A stretch of 64,000 nucleotides of DNA, from contig NC_092356.1 in NCBI RefSeq assembly GCF_963676685.1, positions 49,935,601-49,999,600 on the forward strand, read 5' to 3'. The DNA comes from Mytilus edulis (lineage: Eukaryota > Mollusca > Bivalvia > Mytilida > Mytilidae). A model generated the notes under the pieces. It ran no database searches. It saw only the letters and a program-made list of their open reading frames with translations, and had not been told where the DNA came from. The position numbers and the translations under genes are program-made. Shown here in pieces: positions 1-12,129 of this stretch; the first letter of the stretch is position 1; every line of letters starts with the position of its first letter.

Positions 1-98
1 AATTCTCCAATTTAAAAATACTTTGAAAATTTAAATTGATGATTTTACATTATTCTCAATGTTCAAACCAAAATAGATAAAGGGGGAATTTTGAAACC

Positions 99-123
99 TA
101 TATATATATATATATATATATAT
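99..123. repeat. TA dinucleotide microsatellite
   Basis: About 12 TA units. Confidence 0.9.
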
Positions 124-964
124 AACCATTCATAGATAAATATAGAGGTGTGTCATTTATTACAGGTAATTTTAAGTCAGAAACTAATACGCATTATTTG
201 AAATCATGAAATAATTTATTATGATAACACAGAAATGTTAAGAATGTGACCTAGCAATAGAGACAGGAAGTTAATTGCTCTATTGACTTTCCGTTTTTAT
301 AACGGGAATGGTAACAAATCATGTTCTAACTAGTATTGCACATTTTGTTTTCTTATAAATGTGACGGGTGATATTCGTCAAATATTTGTATAAATACTGA
401 TACATGAGATCCAAATTGCCACAAGTAGTTTTATTAATGATCGCAGCTTAAGAATCTGGATTGGATTCACAGAATTGATTATAAGGCATAAAAATATAAA
501 AGAATACAGAAATAAAGATCCCCTATCCAGATCCTAAAGTCTCTGAAAGCATGAAACGTTTGAGCTGAGTGTTGAAGTCTGTACTTATGCTGAACTGCCA
601 CACTACTGTTCCAGGTAAGGGGATAGTTTTGCGCCAACTCACTATTTAAACCCTCGTCACATTCTGTATGTACCTATCCCAAGTCGAGGGGCGACCCATC
701 AATTTTAAAAAGGGGGTTCCCAACCCCGAATAAAAGGTGGTGGCAATCATGTGTTCCCACGCAAATGAACTGATCGTCCAAAATAAGGGTGCAAATCCAG
801 ACCACCCCCCCCCCTGGATCCGCCACTGCAAGTCAGGAGCCTGTACTTCAGTTTTTATCGTTAGTTGCTGTATATCCTATTTGTTTTCATTAATTGTTTA
901 GTATATGAATTACGTCGGTGGTTTCTCGTTTGAATTATTTCACTTTTGTCATTTCGGGGCCTGT

Positions 965-1420
965 AAAAGAGGGGCGAAAGATACCATAGGGACATTCAAA
1001 CTCACAAGTTGTAAACAAACTGACAACGTCATGACTTTAAAAGAAAATACAAACAATACTACACAAAACACACCATAGAAAACTAAAGAGAAAGCAACAC
1101 GAACCCCACCAACAACTTGAAAGTTCTTAGGTGTTCTGGGAGTTTAAGCAGATCCTTCTCTATAAGTGGCAACCGCCGTGTTGCTCGTGATAGTGCAAAC
1201 CCGGTAACATGTCTTATTCGGTAGGTCACATTCCTGAAAAGGGGACTGGATTAAATTTAAGACATTATGAACATATCCGCTATCATCTGTGCAACGGATA
1301 ACCCTCAACGATCAACCAACTCGTGATGGCGTCCGTACAATTTTGAAGATTGGATGATTTCAACTTCACCATTTGAATTAATAGCTTTGTTGTTATCAGC
1401 AACGCTCTATCGTAGCTGAC
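965..1420 (-). mobile_element. Decayed RT C-terminus plus 3' tail of the same retroelement family
   Basis: On the minus strand the part at 1313-1380 encodes a degraded version of KLKSS...YG.HHELVD. The rest (GTTGCTCGTGATAG, GCAACACGAACCCCACC and neighbours) matches the second copy at 52590-53040 block by block. It is a 3'-end fragment. Confidence 0.6.
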
Positions 1421-2434
1421 TATCCCATGTTAGTTTTGCTCATTGTTTAAGCTAATACCTATATAGTTTTTAAATTGTTTGTCATTTGGTCTTTGGTGGA
1501 GTTTGGGTCATTGCCACATCTTCTTAGTGTTACTTGTTAAAAAATTAGTTCAGTAATTATAGTGCCATATAACTTTTGTCTCTTTTGAACAGAAGATAAA
1601 CAGTCAGTATAGTAAGAATTCAAATATCAACTGTTTTAAGGTATAAAAATTGTAAAAAACAAATATATGATACATTTAATTCCAGAAACAACACAAAACT
1701 TAAGAGAAAAGGAACAAGGGGAAAAGTCATGTCTTGACATGATGTTCAATATTTTTATGATATATATGGCACAATCATGTTTTTCTAACAACCACGAAAT
1801 ATAATGGACGTCAAGTTGGTTACCTAGAAATATACTAGTAACTAATACAAACATATTAATTTGAACAGCTATATTGATTAGAAAGGAAACCTACAATTGA
1901 ATATTCCAATAAATTGAGATGTTCGTCAGTGTGGTTTTTTTTTTGGTTGACGTCTTCTCGTGGACTTCCTTTTTTTAAAGTTGCCTTGGAGGTCAGTATA
2001 ATTGTTTGCACTCATTTAATTTCAGAAGAACTAACACCAGATTTATAGGCATTTACTCAGAAAAATAGATGCGTAGTCAAATAAGACTACAAATTATAGT
2101 TTAAATCAAAGACAACACAACTATAAGCTAAGAGTATCAACATTAAATAGAAACACTAATAAAGGAATTTTGGTCTGAAATGGTTCTTTTCATTTTATCA
2201 TAATATGAAAAGTCTATACAATAATTCAATAATCCAGTTCAGACATTCATTCATTTTCTCACGACTTTGCGATGTCAGCATTACTGATTGGGTGCATTCA
2301 TGTATATCTCAAATAAACCTTTTTTATCAGGTCCTATGTGTATATTAAGAACTATTTTTAGATAGATTAAATTCGTTTACCATTTTTTTTCGCCGATCGA
2401 TGCTTTTAGTTAAGAAAAAAGAAAATATAATTAC

Positions 2435-2440
2435 CTTCAT
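2435..2440 (-). CDS. Probable first coding exon (Met-Lys) of another receptor copy D
   Basis: ATG-AAG followed by a donor gtaatt, preceded on the minus strand by a stretch resembling the sequence upstream of gene B exon 1 (shared ATGCAGCTTA block, and an AATATTT/CGCGAAAATAT-like block near 2715 versus 32690). Genes A and B start with the same two-codon exon. The second exon is not visible in the remaining 2.4 kb, so it would lie outside the window or be lost. Confidence 0.4.
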
Positions 2441-2942
2441 TCGTAAGCTGCATATTTTCCTACAGCTTCGATTTGTAGTCTTCTTTTTAAAAATTAAAGC
2501 TTCCAGGGTGAACGTTTTACAATCAAGATCAATCAAGGTATAATCTTAGAAATCGTATATTGCACACGGGTTTAATACCTGGTTCCTTTTTCCTAACCAT
2601 ATATTCCATGCACAGACGATACCAGTTTAGAAAAATCAAAACACCGACTGGTGGTTCCCCATGTTTTAAAATTAAACATGGTATTTCCTTAAATATCTAT
2701 TTGTAAACGATTTCCACGAAAATATATAAATAACAAATGTTTTATTGGCTAAAGTACATATAATATATATGACATTGCTTAATATATATGTACAACATGA
2801 CAAATAATAAATATAGTTTATTCCCAACTCTACATTATAACAACTTTATCGATCCATAGAAAGAAAACATTGACTACTATGAAACAAATGAATAAAACTA
2901 AATTGAACAGATATGTTTAAGTTAATTGATTCCTAGAATTGA

Positions 2943-3573
2943 TTAAGGGCATACGATACAGTTACAGAGGAGGTAATGACGTTGATAACGTAAAATGTTA
3001 TTTTCGCGACGTCAAACTGTGATTTATCGGGAAAAGATGAATTTTTCGACTAAATTTTATCATTCAAATTGATTTCATTTGAAAACGAGTGCATAGACCC
3101 CTATTTTTTTAAACGACATTTTGTTTCATTTTGCAGGGAGATTATGTGGACCAATCAAATTTTATTAAACTGTAAATAGTGCAAATTTTTTAATTTGGAT
3201 AAATATACAGCAAAAAGTTACGTTTTTTTCTCAATTCATGACCATTTGATAAATATGAGTCATTTCTGAATAAAAAATGCATAAATTTTTAGAATACTTA
3301 TAAAATACAGAAATTACAAATTATTTAACAAAAAACAATTTGTGTTTATCTTTTAAAACAAAAAAGTTATGTCTTTCTTTCGAAAGGGAAAATACGGCCA
3401 CGAAACCGAATTTTGAGCAAATATTCAAAATTTCGACCTCATTTAACTCAAAAAGTATCACATGAAGGTGCACTTTTTATAACATATTTGATTTAATCAG
3501 GTAAAAAATAGCCTATATGCAAATGTTCATAAACTTGCCAATACGGGATCAAAACTGTATCGTATGCCCTTAA
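2943..3573. mobile_element. TTAA-bordered inverted-repeat element 1 (piggyBac-like MITE)
   Basis: Begins TTAA-GGGCATACGATACAGTT (2943-2963) and ends with its perfect inverse (3553-3573). 631 bp, AT-rich, no coding capacity. TTAA target sites are typical of piggyBac-type transposition, so a non-autonomous derivative is the simplest reading. Confidence 0.7.
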
Positions 3574-4529
3574 GCCTCGGTCACACCTTAACGGATTGCT
3601 CGAACGGATGCCTAACAGATAACTTTTTGTCAAACCGTTCTTATTCGTTAGACGTCCGTCCATATCCGTTGCATGTCCGTTTAGCGTACGTTTTATCCGT
3701 CGACGTCCGTTCAGTCCGGTGGAAAATTTTGAGCATGTTCAAAACTTTGAACGGACGTCCAACGGATAAAATATCTGTTGAACGTCCGGTAGGCGTCCGT
3801 TTTGTACGGTACTCGTCCGTTTCGTTTCCGTTTTGTATCCGTTACGTGTCCGTTATACATCCGTTGGAGGTCTGGCAGATAAATTTACCAACGGACTTCT
3901 AACGGACGTCTAACGGATAAAACGGATGTTGAACGAATGTGAAACGGACTTCTACCGGACGTATAATGGAGAAAACGGATGATGAACGGATCTGAAACGG
4001 ATAAATACCATTTGAAAATGTCGCGTCAGAAATGCCAAATAAATTTATTTAGGTTCATGAATTCTTATTATTCATAATCGATCATAGAGTAAGGGCACGT
4101 ATTCACAATAAAGCAGCTCTTATGCAGGCCAGACACTGCCCTTTGGCGGCATTTTCAAGAACAGACAAAAACCAGTTACACAGAACTATTTTGAATATTT
4201 ATGCGATTTACATGTTTCATTATTGTCGTCTTTAATTTTTACGTATATCTTGTTCATCCGTTTTATTCAGTACGTTTCTGTTAAGTGTCCGTTTTATGCG
4301 GTACTCGTCCGTTGGATGTACGTTCGACATCCGTTCTGTCCGATACGTATCTGTTTCTCGTACGTTGCATATCCGATGTGTGTCCGTTCAACTTTCGTTA
4401 CGTGTCAGTTTTATTTGGTCAGTACATCAACGGACTCCCAACCGATATTAATTTTGACAACGGACAACTTTTATTTTCATCCGTTAGTAGTCCGTTCGTG
4501 CTATCCGGTAAGGTGTGACCGAGGATTAA
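3570..4529. mobile_element. TTAA-bordered foldback-like element 2 with ACGGA/TCCGT subrepeats
   Basis: Left end TTAA-G-CCTCGGTCACACCTTA at 3570-3590; right end is its inverse at 4509-4529 with one mismatch next to TTAA. The interior is filled with degenerate TCCGT units on the left half of each arm and ACGGA units on the other, so the element can fold extensively. Short ORFs here are by-products of the repeat. Its left TTAA is the right TTAA of element 1. Confidence 0.7.
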
Positions 4530-4984
4530 AAGATTAACAGTTTATTCTAGTAGTTCATGACAGATGTTTTATTAGATGTTTTTGTAAATACAGGTTTATC
4601 ATGACGTTTGTCGGTGTGATAATTGGGTTGCTTCGATTTTATATATTTTTTTCAAACAAAATTTCGACAAAAGTTTGAAAGTCATAAAAATCATTCGTGT
4701 GCTATAAGTTATTTGAATTGAAAGATTAGTCAATTTAGTTGCCGTGTATTTATAGCTAACCGAGTAGCTAACTGCATGATTACATAATAGGGAACTGTCA
4801 TACAAGTTTAAATCATTGACGTCATATGACCTTGTGATCTTTTGTTTATTTTACTACCACACTGTTCGTACGGAAGTGTTGAACAGTTAGTCCCTGAAGT
4901 AGAATATACTATATTCAAAACACCAAGTGTTTCTATCCATATGGATGGTTTGCTAAAGTCCCGTTTGACAAAACTTTCTGAAAT

Positions 4985-5135
4985 TTTCAGTTATTCATGC
5001 ACTTCAACTTTTGTATTCTATTTGCCTATTCAACTAGAACTATTTCGATTTGAGGGTCACTGTTTCGTACAATAGAAACGCGCGTCTGACTTACAAAACT
5101 ATAAGCATTGGTATCTTTGATGACTTTGTACTACG
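4985..5135 (+). repeat. Diverged copy of the ACGCGCGTCTGG dispersed repeat
   Basis: Shows the order CACTTCAACTTTTGT, TATTTCGATTTGAG, GTCACTG, AAACGCGCGTCTG and GGTATCTTTGATGA, as in the better copies at 33780 and 45460. Confidence 0.55.
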
Positions 5136-5159
5136 CAGAAAGCTTGTCAAAAACTACCA

Positions 5160-5400
5160 GAGTTCTAAAGACAAGTTTAGGGATGATTTCATGCATGTCT
5201 CAATTAAAACATTATGCTCGTGCATTTTTACACTTTATGGACTTCATATACATATGTGTGCTCCTTACGCATAAACTCCTCCAACAGAGTTATGAGAAGA
5301 AACGATTTAACATAACACTCCGTTAATTTTATGGACACCATCATGAATCGGTTGATATATACGATGTGTCTGTGTCTTAACTAACTAATGACATTTTACC
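5160..5400 (+). mobile_element. Decayed RT fragment, plus strand
   Basis: Across two frames it reads MSQLKHYARAF, FIYICVLLTHKLLQQSYE, and a degraded YGHHHESVDIYDVC, matching the C-terminal region of the RT at 14042-14716. Frameshifted and interrupted. Confidence 0.65.
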
Positions 5401-5859
5401 AAGTCTAAGATTGTGGTTTAACATCTATGTTGTCTATCTGCTTAGTACCGAGCGTGACCTATTCCCGCATACTATGATTTTTATACAGAGTGTGAATTTG
5501 CATTGCTATACGACGTGTCTCGGTATTTTGTACTTCCAACATTCATGTATTTATTTTTTATGTTCCTTTTATGGTTTCGGTTTATATAATGTCCTATGTC
5601 ATTTGTAGTCCAAATAATTATAAAACTGCCTTTCAATACCATCATTGTCATGAAATTGTTTGAACAAGTGTTGTACAAATAAGTGTATAAAGTTCGATAT
5701 TGTATGTTAGCTACGTAAGCGCGTCACTGTTCTTGATATTATGTGGTGTCTATCGTTGATGGAATATGTTTTTGTTGTTCTGTGGTTTTCATGTTGTGTC
5801 GACTATTACATGATTTTTTTGTGCGCTTCTCTGTAATGAATGTTCTCACGTTTGTGTTT

Positions 5860-6340
5860 TTGATGTATTTCTGTCACGTAGTATTGTCATTTTAGCGATA
5901 TTTCTTTAACATTGTCATAAAGCGGGAGGTTTGGCTAGCCAATAAACCAGGTTCAACCCACCTTTTTTTTCAATGTCCTGTATCAAGTCACGAATATGTC
6001 AGTTGCTATTGTTATAAATAGTTCGTTTTTATGTATTTTGGCGTTTGTTTTTGTTGCACTTCATTGTTCCTGTTGTTCCTTTTTTCCTTTATAGTTGATG
6101 TGTTTCTCGGTTTTAGTTTGTTAGTCTGAACAATATATATTCAGATAAATAAACATTAAACGATATCATCCAAATCAAATAAATATTAAGGACTCAGAAA
6201 TAAGCAATTTGTTTTACAAATCTGTCTCCTTGACAGTTTATTTTAGTTTGTTACCTAGATTTGTTTACTCTCAATCGATTTATGACTTTTGAATTCCGGT
6301 ATACTACTGTTGACTTATTTTACTATGGAAGAGAAACAAA
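5860..6340 (+). mobile_element. 3' tail of the retroelement, downstream of the RT fragment
   Basis: Blocks such as GGTTCAACCCACC, GTTTGGCTAGCCAATAAACC, GTGTTTCTCGGTTTTAGTTTG and GGTATACTACTGTTG are the inverse of blocks at 7320-7830, in the same order. It lies downstream of the RT fragment at 5160-5400 on the same strand, so 5050-6340 is probably one old insertion. Confidence 0.55.
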
Positions 6341-6835
6341 AGGTACATATTTCTTGTGTAAATTTGATCAACCACAATTCTCGGCAACAGAAGAATTATC
6401 AGTGCGGCTAAAATAACAACAATTGGAAATCCTTATAACAAACGAAGTTGTAAATTTAAAAAAAAAGGCTTGCCTCGGAGTTGTTGTACAAAAATTAACA
6501 TATAATAAATAATAAATTTTCAGAAAAATAAAAGTATAATGACCAGGAGTCGGTTTCACCAATACATTTTAGTCGTAAGGTTTTTTTGTGAAGAAACGCG
6601 GGACTGGTATATTGATTCATACGCTGGGTATATGTGGTGAGTTTAACAACCACTGGGCGGATGCGACTGCTAAAGAACGTTTCAAAAGCGATGCCTTTTG
6701 GTATCACCTGTACGGTAGTCAGTGTTGCGGTGTTTATATAAAATAGCGTTAACCTTGACATTTTCGGGAATATCTACTGTTAATAAAAAAATTTAGAAAA
6801 ACAGAAAAAACAAAGTCATGCATAGTTTTGTTGAT

Positions 6836-7312
6836 TGTTTTTTTTTAACAGACCATCTTTATTTTACTAATGACAAATTATTAAATAACAACACGACAAC
6901 TTTAAAAAGATAAATTTTATTTGTTTCTACAATTATCCTTTATTGTATTGCCATTCACAAAATAATCAACAAATATCAGAATGAATAATTAATGTGTAAC
7001 ATAAAACACCTTCAACAACAATCAATATGTATGAAAATAAAAAATTAGAGTATGCATTACTCTACTGTAAACATTCATAAAATTGTATTAATTCTTATCC
7101 ACAATATGACATTTCATTGCTGTCAATATTCTTTGGAGTCTGAGACAATACAGTTACAAACTACTATCAGAGAAACTTCCGACTATTAAGTCCAATTCCT
7201 ATTTTAAGTCTAGAACATGTAGCTATTGGAATATTTTTTACGTTCGCTCCTACTCCAGTAACACGTCGTTAAGATATGTCAAAACCGTTTTTGGAATCTG
7301 GCTTCATTATAT
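6836..7312 (-). repeat. Segmental duplication, left part (matches 42241-42700)
   Basis: Long co-linear similarity with 42241-42700, including AATGACAAATTATTAAATAACAAC..., CTTTGGA(G/A)TCTGAGACAATA and the ...AGCTATTGGAA block. In gene A this lies downstream of the last exon and is probably 3' untranslated or flanking DNA. Confidence 0.75.
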
Positions 7313-7319
7313 TGTAAAT

Positions 7320-7830
7320 AAAGGCAACAGTAGTATTCCGCTGTTCAAACTCATAAATCCATGGACAAAAAACAAAATCGGGGTAACAAACTAAAACCGA
7401 GGGAAACGCATAAATATAAGAGGAGAACAACGACACAACACTACAATGTAACTAACACACACAAAAACGGACCAAGCATCAGACAAAATATAACCAATAT
7501 AACATCAAAACCAAATACATGAATTTGGGATAGACAAGTACCGTGACACGTCTTATCGCAATGTCAATTTACACTAAAAAAATAATAGAAAACAAACGAC
7601 GCAACGTTAAATTGTAACACACACAGAAACGAACTATAATGTAACAATGGCCATATTCCTGACTTGGTACAGGACATTTTTAAAGGAAAAAATGGTGGGT
7701 TGAACCTGATTTTGTGGCATGCCAAACCTCGCACTTTAATGGCAATGTTAAATATAACATAGAAATGACAATATAATATTACAGGACTACAATACAAATA
7801 AATAGGAAAACGTATTAGACAAAGAAACAC
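7320..7830 (-). mobile_element. Retroelement 3' tail copy, minus strand
   Basis: Contains AAAGGCAACAGTAGTATTCC, CCATGGACAAAAAACAAAATC, GATAGACAAGTACCGTGACA and GGTGGGTTGAACCTG. The GATAGACAAGTACCGT block also occurs at 13919, just downstream of the RT ORF. It starts exactly where the duplicated receptor block stops. Confidence 0.55.
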
Positions 7831-8569
7831 ATGATTAAATTATGAACAATGTTATGTTGAATGTACATGTAACGTGTCTTCTGATGGCTGACACTGTTTT
7901 GTCATGTGGTCGTGACGTCATCAACGTTTTTTTCATGATTTACGCCCGTTTTAAATGGAATTTAGAATTAAATTATAAAGAATGAAAGGAGATATGGGAT
8001 TTCTGTCAATAAAACAGCTACATTTACCAAAATCACCAAAAAGTCAAAAAAAGTCTAGAGTCAACATACATTTGTGTCTTTTCTTTTAAGTTGTGAATTG
8101 CGCCGAGTCTAAAAAAGTAATGAATACAAGACAATCTGGCATGCGTGAAATGAAAACAGCACTTTATAAAATTTCAAATCGCTTTTTCTTGATCGACCAT
8201 TAGAACCTGTATGTCTTGTGATAGGTAAATCAAACTTCGCGGTATTAAATTTGTTTTTTTAATCTCAAAGATTAACAACACCGGATTGAAGCTACTTCAC
8301 ACAAACACTGGGACTATATACCTGATTTAATGAATCCATATCGTCCTATTTTGTAATATTCGGGCCTTTACTACAGAGAAGGTCTCATACAGTAACTTAA
8401 GAAACGTGTAGACAGATACGATTTTGCAACAAAAAAAAAAGTTTTTGAAACTAAAACATTTGACACTGCGATAGAGAGAAAGACTGAAATCGTTTCATAC
8501 AAACCACAGTAACAAATAACCATTCATTAAAGTAGTATGACAATAGACTGAAGGATGCCTATGTGTTGA

Positions 8570-8739
8570 TTAAGAAATAATTCATGTAAGCCATAGAATG
8601 TTGGAAATTTACACATGGCCTGGGCCGTGATATTCGAATTTTATCCGGAACGTTAGCGAGGGATAAAATTAACGAATATCACGGCCCAGGTCATGTGTAA
8701 ATTTCCAACAATCTATGGCTTCCATGAATTATTTCTTAA
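8570..8739. mobile_element. Palindromic MITE-like unit (170 bp) with TTAA ends
   Basis: Starts TTAAGAAATAATTCATG and ends with the inverse; arms of about 75 bp match almost completely, including CACGGCCCAGG / CCTGGGCCGTG, around a short centre with CGTTAGCGAGG. A fold-back element without coding capacity. Confidence 0.65.
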
Positions 8740-10812
8740 ATAACATTTGTGTTAATATAGTAATACAAGTAATCGTAGTGCACGAAATGTATGAGCATGC
8801 TTTCTATTTTTTAATGTAAGGGTGAAAATTAGGCATTCAAATTTTGAAACACCTGGCGACACTAGGAGATAAAAAATCTTTATTTTTGGGGTAATAGAAC
8901 GAGGTCAGCCATGATAAATCAAGCTGTAAATCGTAAAGTGTAAACTTAAATATATATCAAAATGGTAACATACATACATGTATTTAGCCAAAAATGGATT
9001 TCAAAATGTACGCTTCATTTCATTAATTGCAGGCAGCGAATTGAATATAAAAATTGATTTAACCGTTGAATGGAATAACAAACTGAAAAACAACACTATT
9101 AAAAATTATGGGTTATTTTTTTTTCTTACATTGAAAGGTGTTATATACTGAACACACTTTCTTTGCAACTCAAGCTCAAAAAAGGCTACTCAGCAAATTA
9201 ATAGAATATGACTGTGGCTTTCAAACTGAATGACAACTTCATTAGCTATATGATTACTGCATGCCCAATTAAGTTGCAAATTTTTTATCAAGATTTTTTT
9301 TTAATTTATAATTAAAAAAAGGCTCTTTTTGAACAGATCATTTCATATCGTATAGAAAATTATCCAATCTCTAGAAAAACTTTCTTAAAGTTTATAGAAA
9401 CGGAAAATTTAATTAACAGCAAATTTTGACAAATATTTGTAGAAATTAGAAATAAATATATTTACCTGCTGATTACTAAAGGTACTTGCTGTAAAACTGT
9501 CAATAAAAACAATAAAGTATACACAAGTTATAAAATATAACTTCATATCCATATTTAGTGTTAAAGTCTAATCCATAAGCACCTTTCCTTTAACAATAAC
9601 TTTTATAGCCAAAGTGTCTTTTGTCTCCTTAATTAAGCTTAGTTAGTTAGCTGCTGGTTCCCTGTACGACTATTAGCTTCTGTTCCAGTTCACTTTATTA
9701 TTGGATATCGTTGGATCACGTTTTATGTTGTATTGACGCTAGATCTTTCCCCCGCCTTCGTTGTTGTGGTAAAATAAAGCATCAAATTGATCAAATGTAA
9801 ATACTATGTATATACTTAGCTTTTCTTTTGAAATTTGTCGCATGACTACCATGTAGGAGTATGTGATGAAATGCTTATTTTTTGGTCTCTAACGCTCAAT
9901 TCATAAAAGCCATGTCTAACATGAATGCCATTGGATAGTAATTAGTGAAGTGAATAATACCAAAACCGGTGCGCAATACCCATGTTGCTACGTATTTGAA
10001 ACCAACACTTATTTACTTCTTGAACTGGTGGATAGATGTTCTACTGGCAATCATACCACAACTCATTTGTTTCGCTACAGAAATATACAAATAAATGATT
10101 ATGCTAATTTTTTGTCTTGTTTCTTTTCTTTTTCCTTTTATGTTGATGATTAAACTAATTACAAAATCAAGTGCAAATCGTTTATTCGAAGTTTTGTATG
10201 TTGTAGACATTAAAGTTACTTTCGTTTTAATTACATACAATGTTTTATTCAATGTTTTATTAAAGTCTCATCTCTCAACAAGTACAATCAATCTTTATAC
10301 ATTGTAAAATAAGGTTCATTCTGGCTATTCCTACATTTTGAATTTTATAGATAAAATAGTATAATTTCATGTAGGAGTTCCCAGAATTTTTGTGTAAACA
10401 ATGGGATTATGTAGGATTATGTTGTAACAACACTGTACTAATGATATCTAATGAATCAAGGTAAATCCAGGTAATTCTTGCAGAAAATAAAGAAAAAGAA
10501 TAATTTATATCACAATCTTTTATTTCATTTAATAATTTCATAGCACAGTTTATGTAAATAGTATTCAAAAGCACAATATGAATTTATAGCTATAATGACA
10601 TGCACAAGTATTTGCAATTATTTACAATAATATATATATATAAGTAAATGATATCATTTGAAATATCAATGTTAAATCATTTTTTTAAACCAAAGCACTA
10701 AATTTTGAGTCACACTAAACAAAGCACCAAAAGTATACTAAATTGACATTATTCATAGCACTCACATAGTAATACATTGAACATGATTGAACATATAAAA
10801 GAATACAAAGTC

Positions 10813-12129
10813 TTAATCAATGTGCAGGAGATGAGAAGCAGCATCTCCATACTCCACTGGAGTAAGTTCATCATTCTGTAATCTTATCTTCAGTGTTTGG
10901 AGTCTGTCATCAATTTCCCTGTACTTCCTCTTTCTTGGGATACGTTTCCCGCCAGCTCTGTACTGGATCAATGTTAGAGCATGGAAGGCTTCTTCTTGTC
11001 TTAACAAACTAATCATACTAAAGATGTTTGGGTGAGCTGCCTTTACTAATTTCTTTAGCTTACTATGCCAACCTTCTAAATGGTTTGTTGTTCTAGGACC
11101 TTCTGTTGCATAGTGATTCCACAGACTTTGGTTGCTCTCTACCCAGTAGCTGGTTACATAGTCAGTAAAGCTAAGTGTTGGTGTAGTCGTATCTGAATCA
11201 TCGATGTCTTCAAGTGCATTAAACCAAACATCTTCAATTGTATTGGGTGGTAACAGTGGCAGTACTGCAGCTCTCCGAACAAGTTCGTGAATGTCGCCCT
11301 TTTCATTATATTCAGTTTGCAGACCATGCTTCTGTGCATTTCTCCAGATACACTGGGTGTAGTGGAAAAAGCACCCTTTGATGTGGATATCTGGGAAGAC
11401 TGAAGTTGCTGCATTTCTGATGGCTATTTCATAGTCGAGGAACATCTTGGCTGGTTGTAGAAGGATGTTGTATTGGTTACATAAATCTTTAATAATAGTA
11501 AGTAGCCTTGTGTACATCTGCTGATCTTTACCGGGTAGGAAGCAGTAAACCAGTGGAAACATAGTACCATCAACTTTGGCGTGGAATGTGTACAGCTGGT
11601 AGAACAGTGTTGGACAAACATAGAATGTTCCATCACAGTAGATGGTGTCTGCTGCTGCTAGATGATATAGGTTCTCTTGGGTACTGAACACAAGCATTCG
11701 CCCATTGGTGTTATCATCTGCAAGTAGGAAGGGTTGGCCAGTAGTAGTTTGAGCCCATTCACCATCCACTGTGATATCTTCTACTGTTGTTGGTAGTGCT
11801 GGTATTAGCTTGTGTCTCTCGTTGTAAAGCTGGTCTTTGCATGAGTAGAAGGTTGGTATGTGTTCTACTAGTTGGTGTGTGTCATCATTCCATTCCCGGT
11901 CTCGTAGTTTTACCAATTCTTCTTCATAAATAGTTGGTATTGCAGTGAGTTCATCTTTACAACGAGATTTCATACGTTGTAATACATCGTCTACTCTGAG
12001 TTGCATTCTGTCTGAGGGATGGTTGTGATTAGCATCCACTTTGGTTGGTATGTTGTTGTGTGTGTTGACAGTAGCAGGGCAGTTACGGGTAGAGCATTTC
12101 CAATAATCTATTTGTTGTAAACTTGATAT
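10813..12129 (-). CDS. FLYWCH / MULE-type transposase ORF
   Basis: A single open frame of 439 codons; the first Met is at 12039, but the frame is open back to 12129. Upstream of that Met it encodes YWKC....CPATV and then the HNH ending of a FLYWCH zinc finger, so the exon probably starts at an acceptor near 12130 and the first half of the finger lies on another exon. Counting from the Met, the MULE fold shows YCDGTF (Asp136), LDYEIAI (about 202-208), GCFFHYTQCIWR (about 222-232) and TNHLEGWHSKLKK (Glu322), the expected acidic triad region. A basic tail with GGKRIPRKRKYRE follows. Uninterrupted, unlike the neighbouring retroelement debris, so a recent insertion or a co-opted gene. No terminal repeats were found by eye. 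Confidence 0.8.
   Translation of the reverse strand: MSSLQQIDYWKCSTRNCPATVNTHNNIPTKVDANHNHPSDRMQLRVDDVLQRMKSRCKDELTAIPTIYEEELVKLRDREWNDDTHQLVEHIPTFYSCKDQLYNERHKLIPALPTTVEDITVDGEWAQTTTGQPFLLADDNTNGRMLVFSTQENLYHLAAADTIYCDGTFYVCPTLFYQLYTFHAKVDGTMFPLVYCFLPGKDQQMYTRLLTIIKDLCNQYNILLQPAKMFLDYEIAIRNAATSVFPDIHIKGCFFHYTQCIWRNAQKHGLQTEYNEKGDIHELVRRAAVLPLLPPNTIEDVWFNALEDIDDSDTTTPTLSFTDYVTSYWVESNQSLWNHYATEGPRTTNHLEGWHSKLKKLVKAAHPNIFSMISLLRQEEAFHALTLIQYRAGGKRIPRKRKYREIDDRLQTLKIRLQNDELTPVEYGDAASHLLHID

Noticed and set aside
3564-4537. ORFs of 77-112 codons
   Set aside because: Lie inside the foldback element; Val-Arg-Ser repeats come from the TCCGT units.
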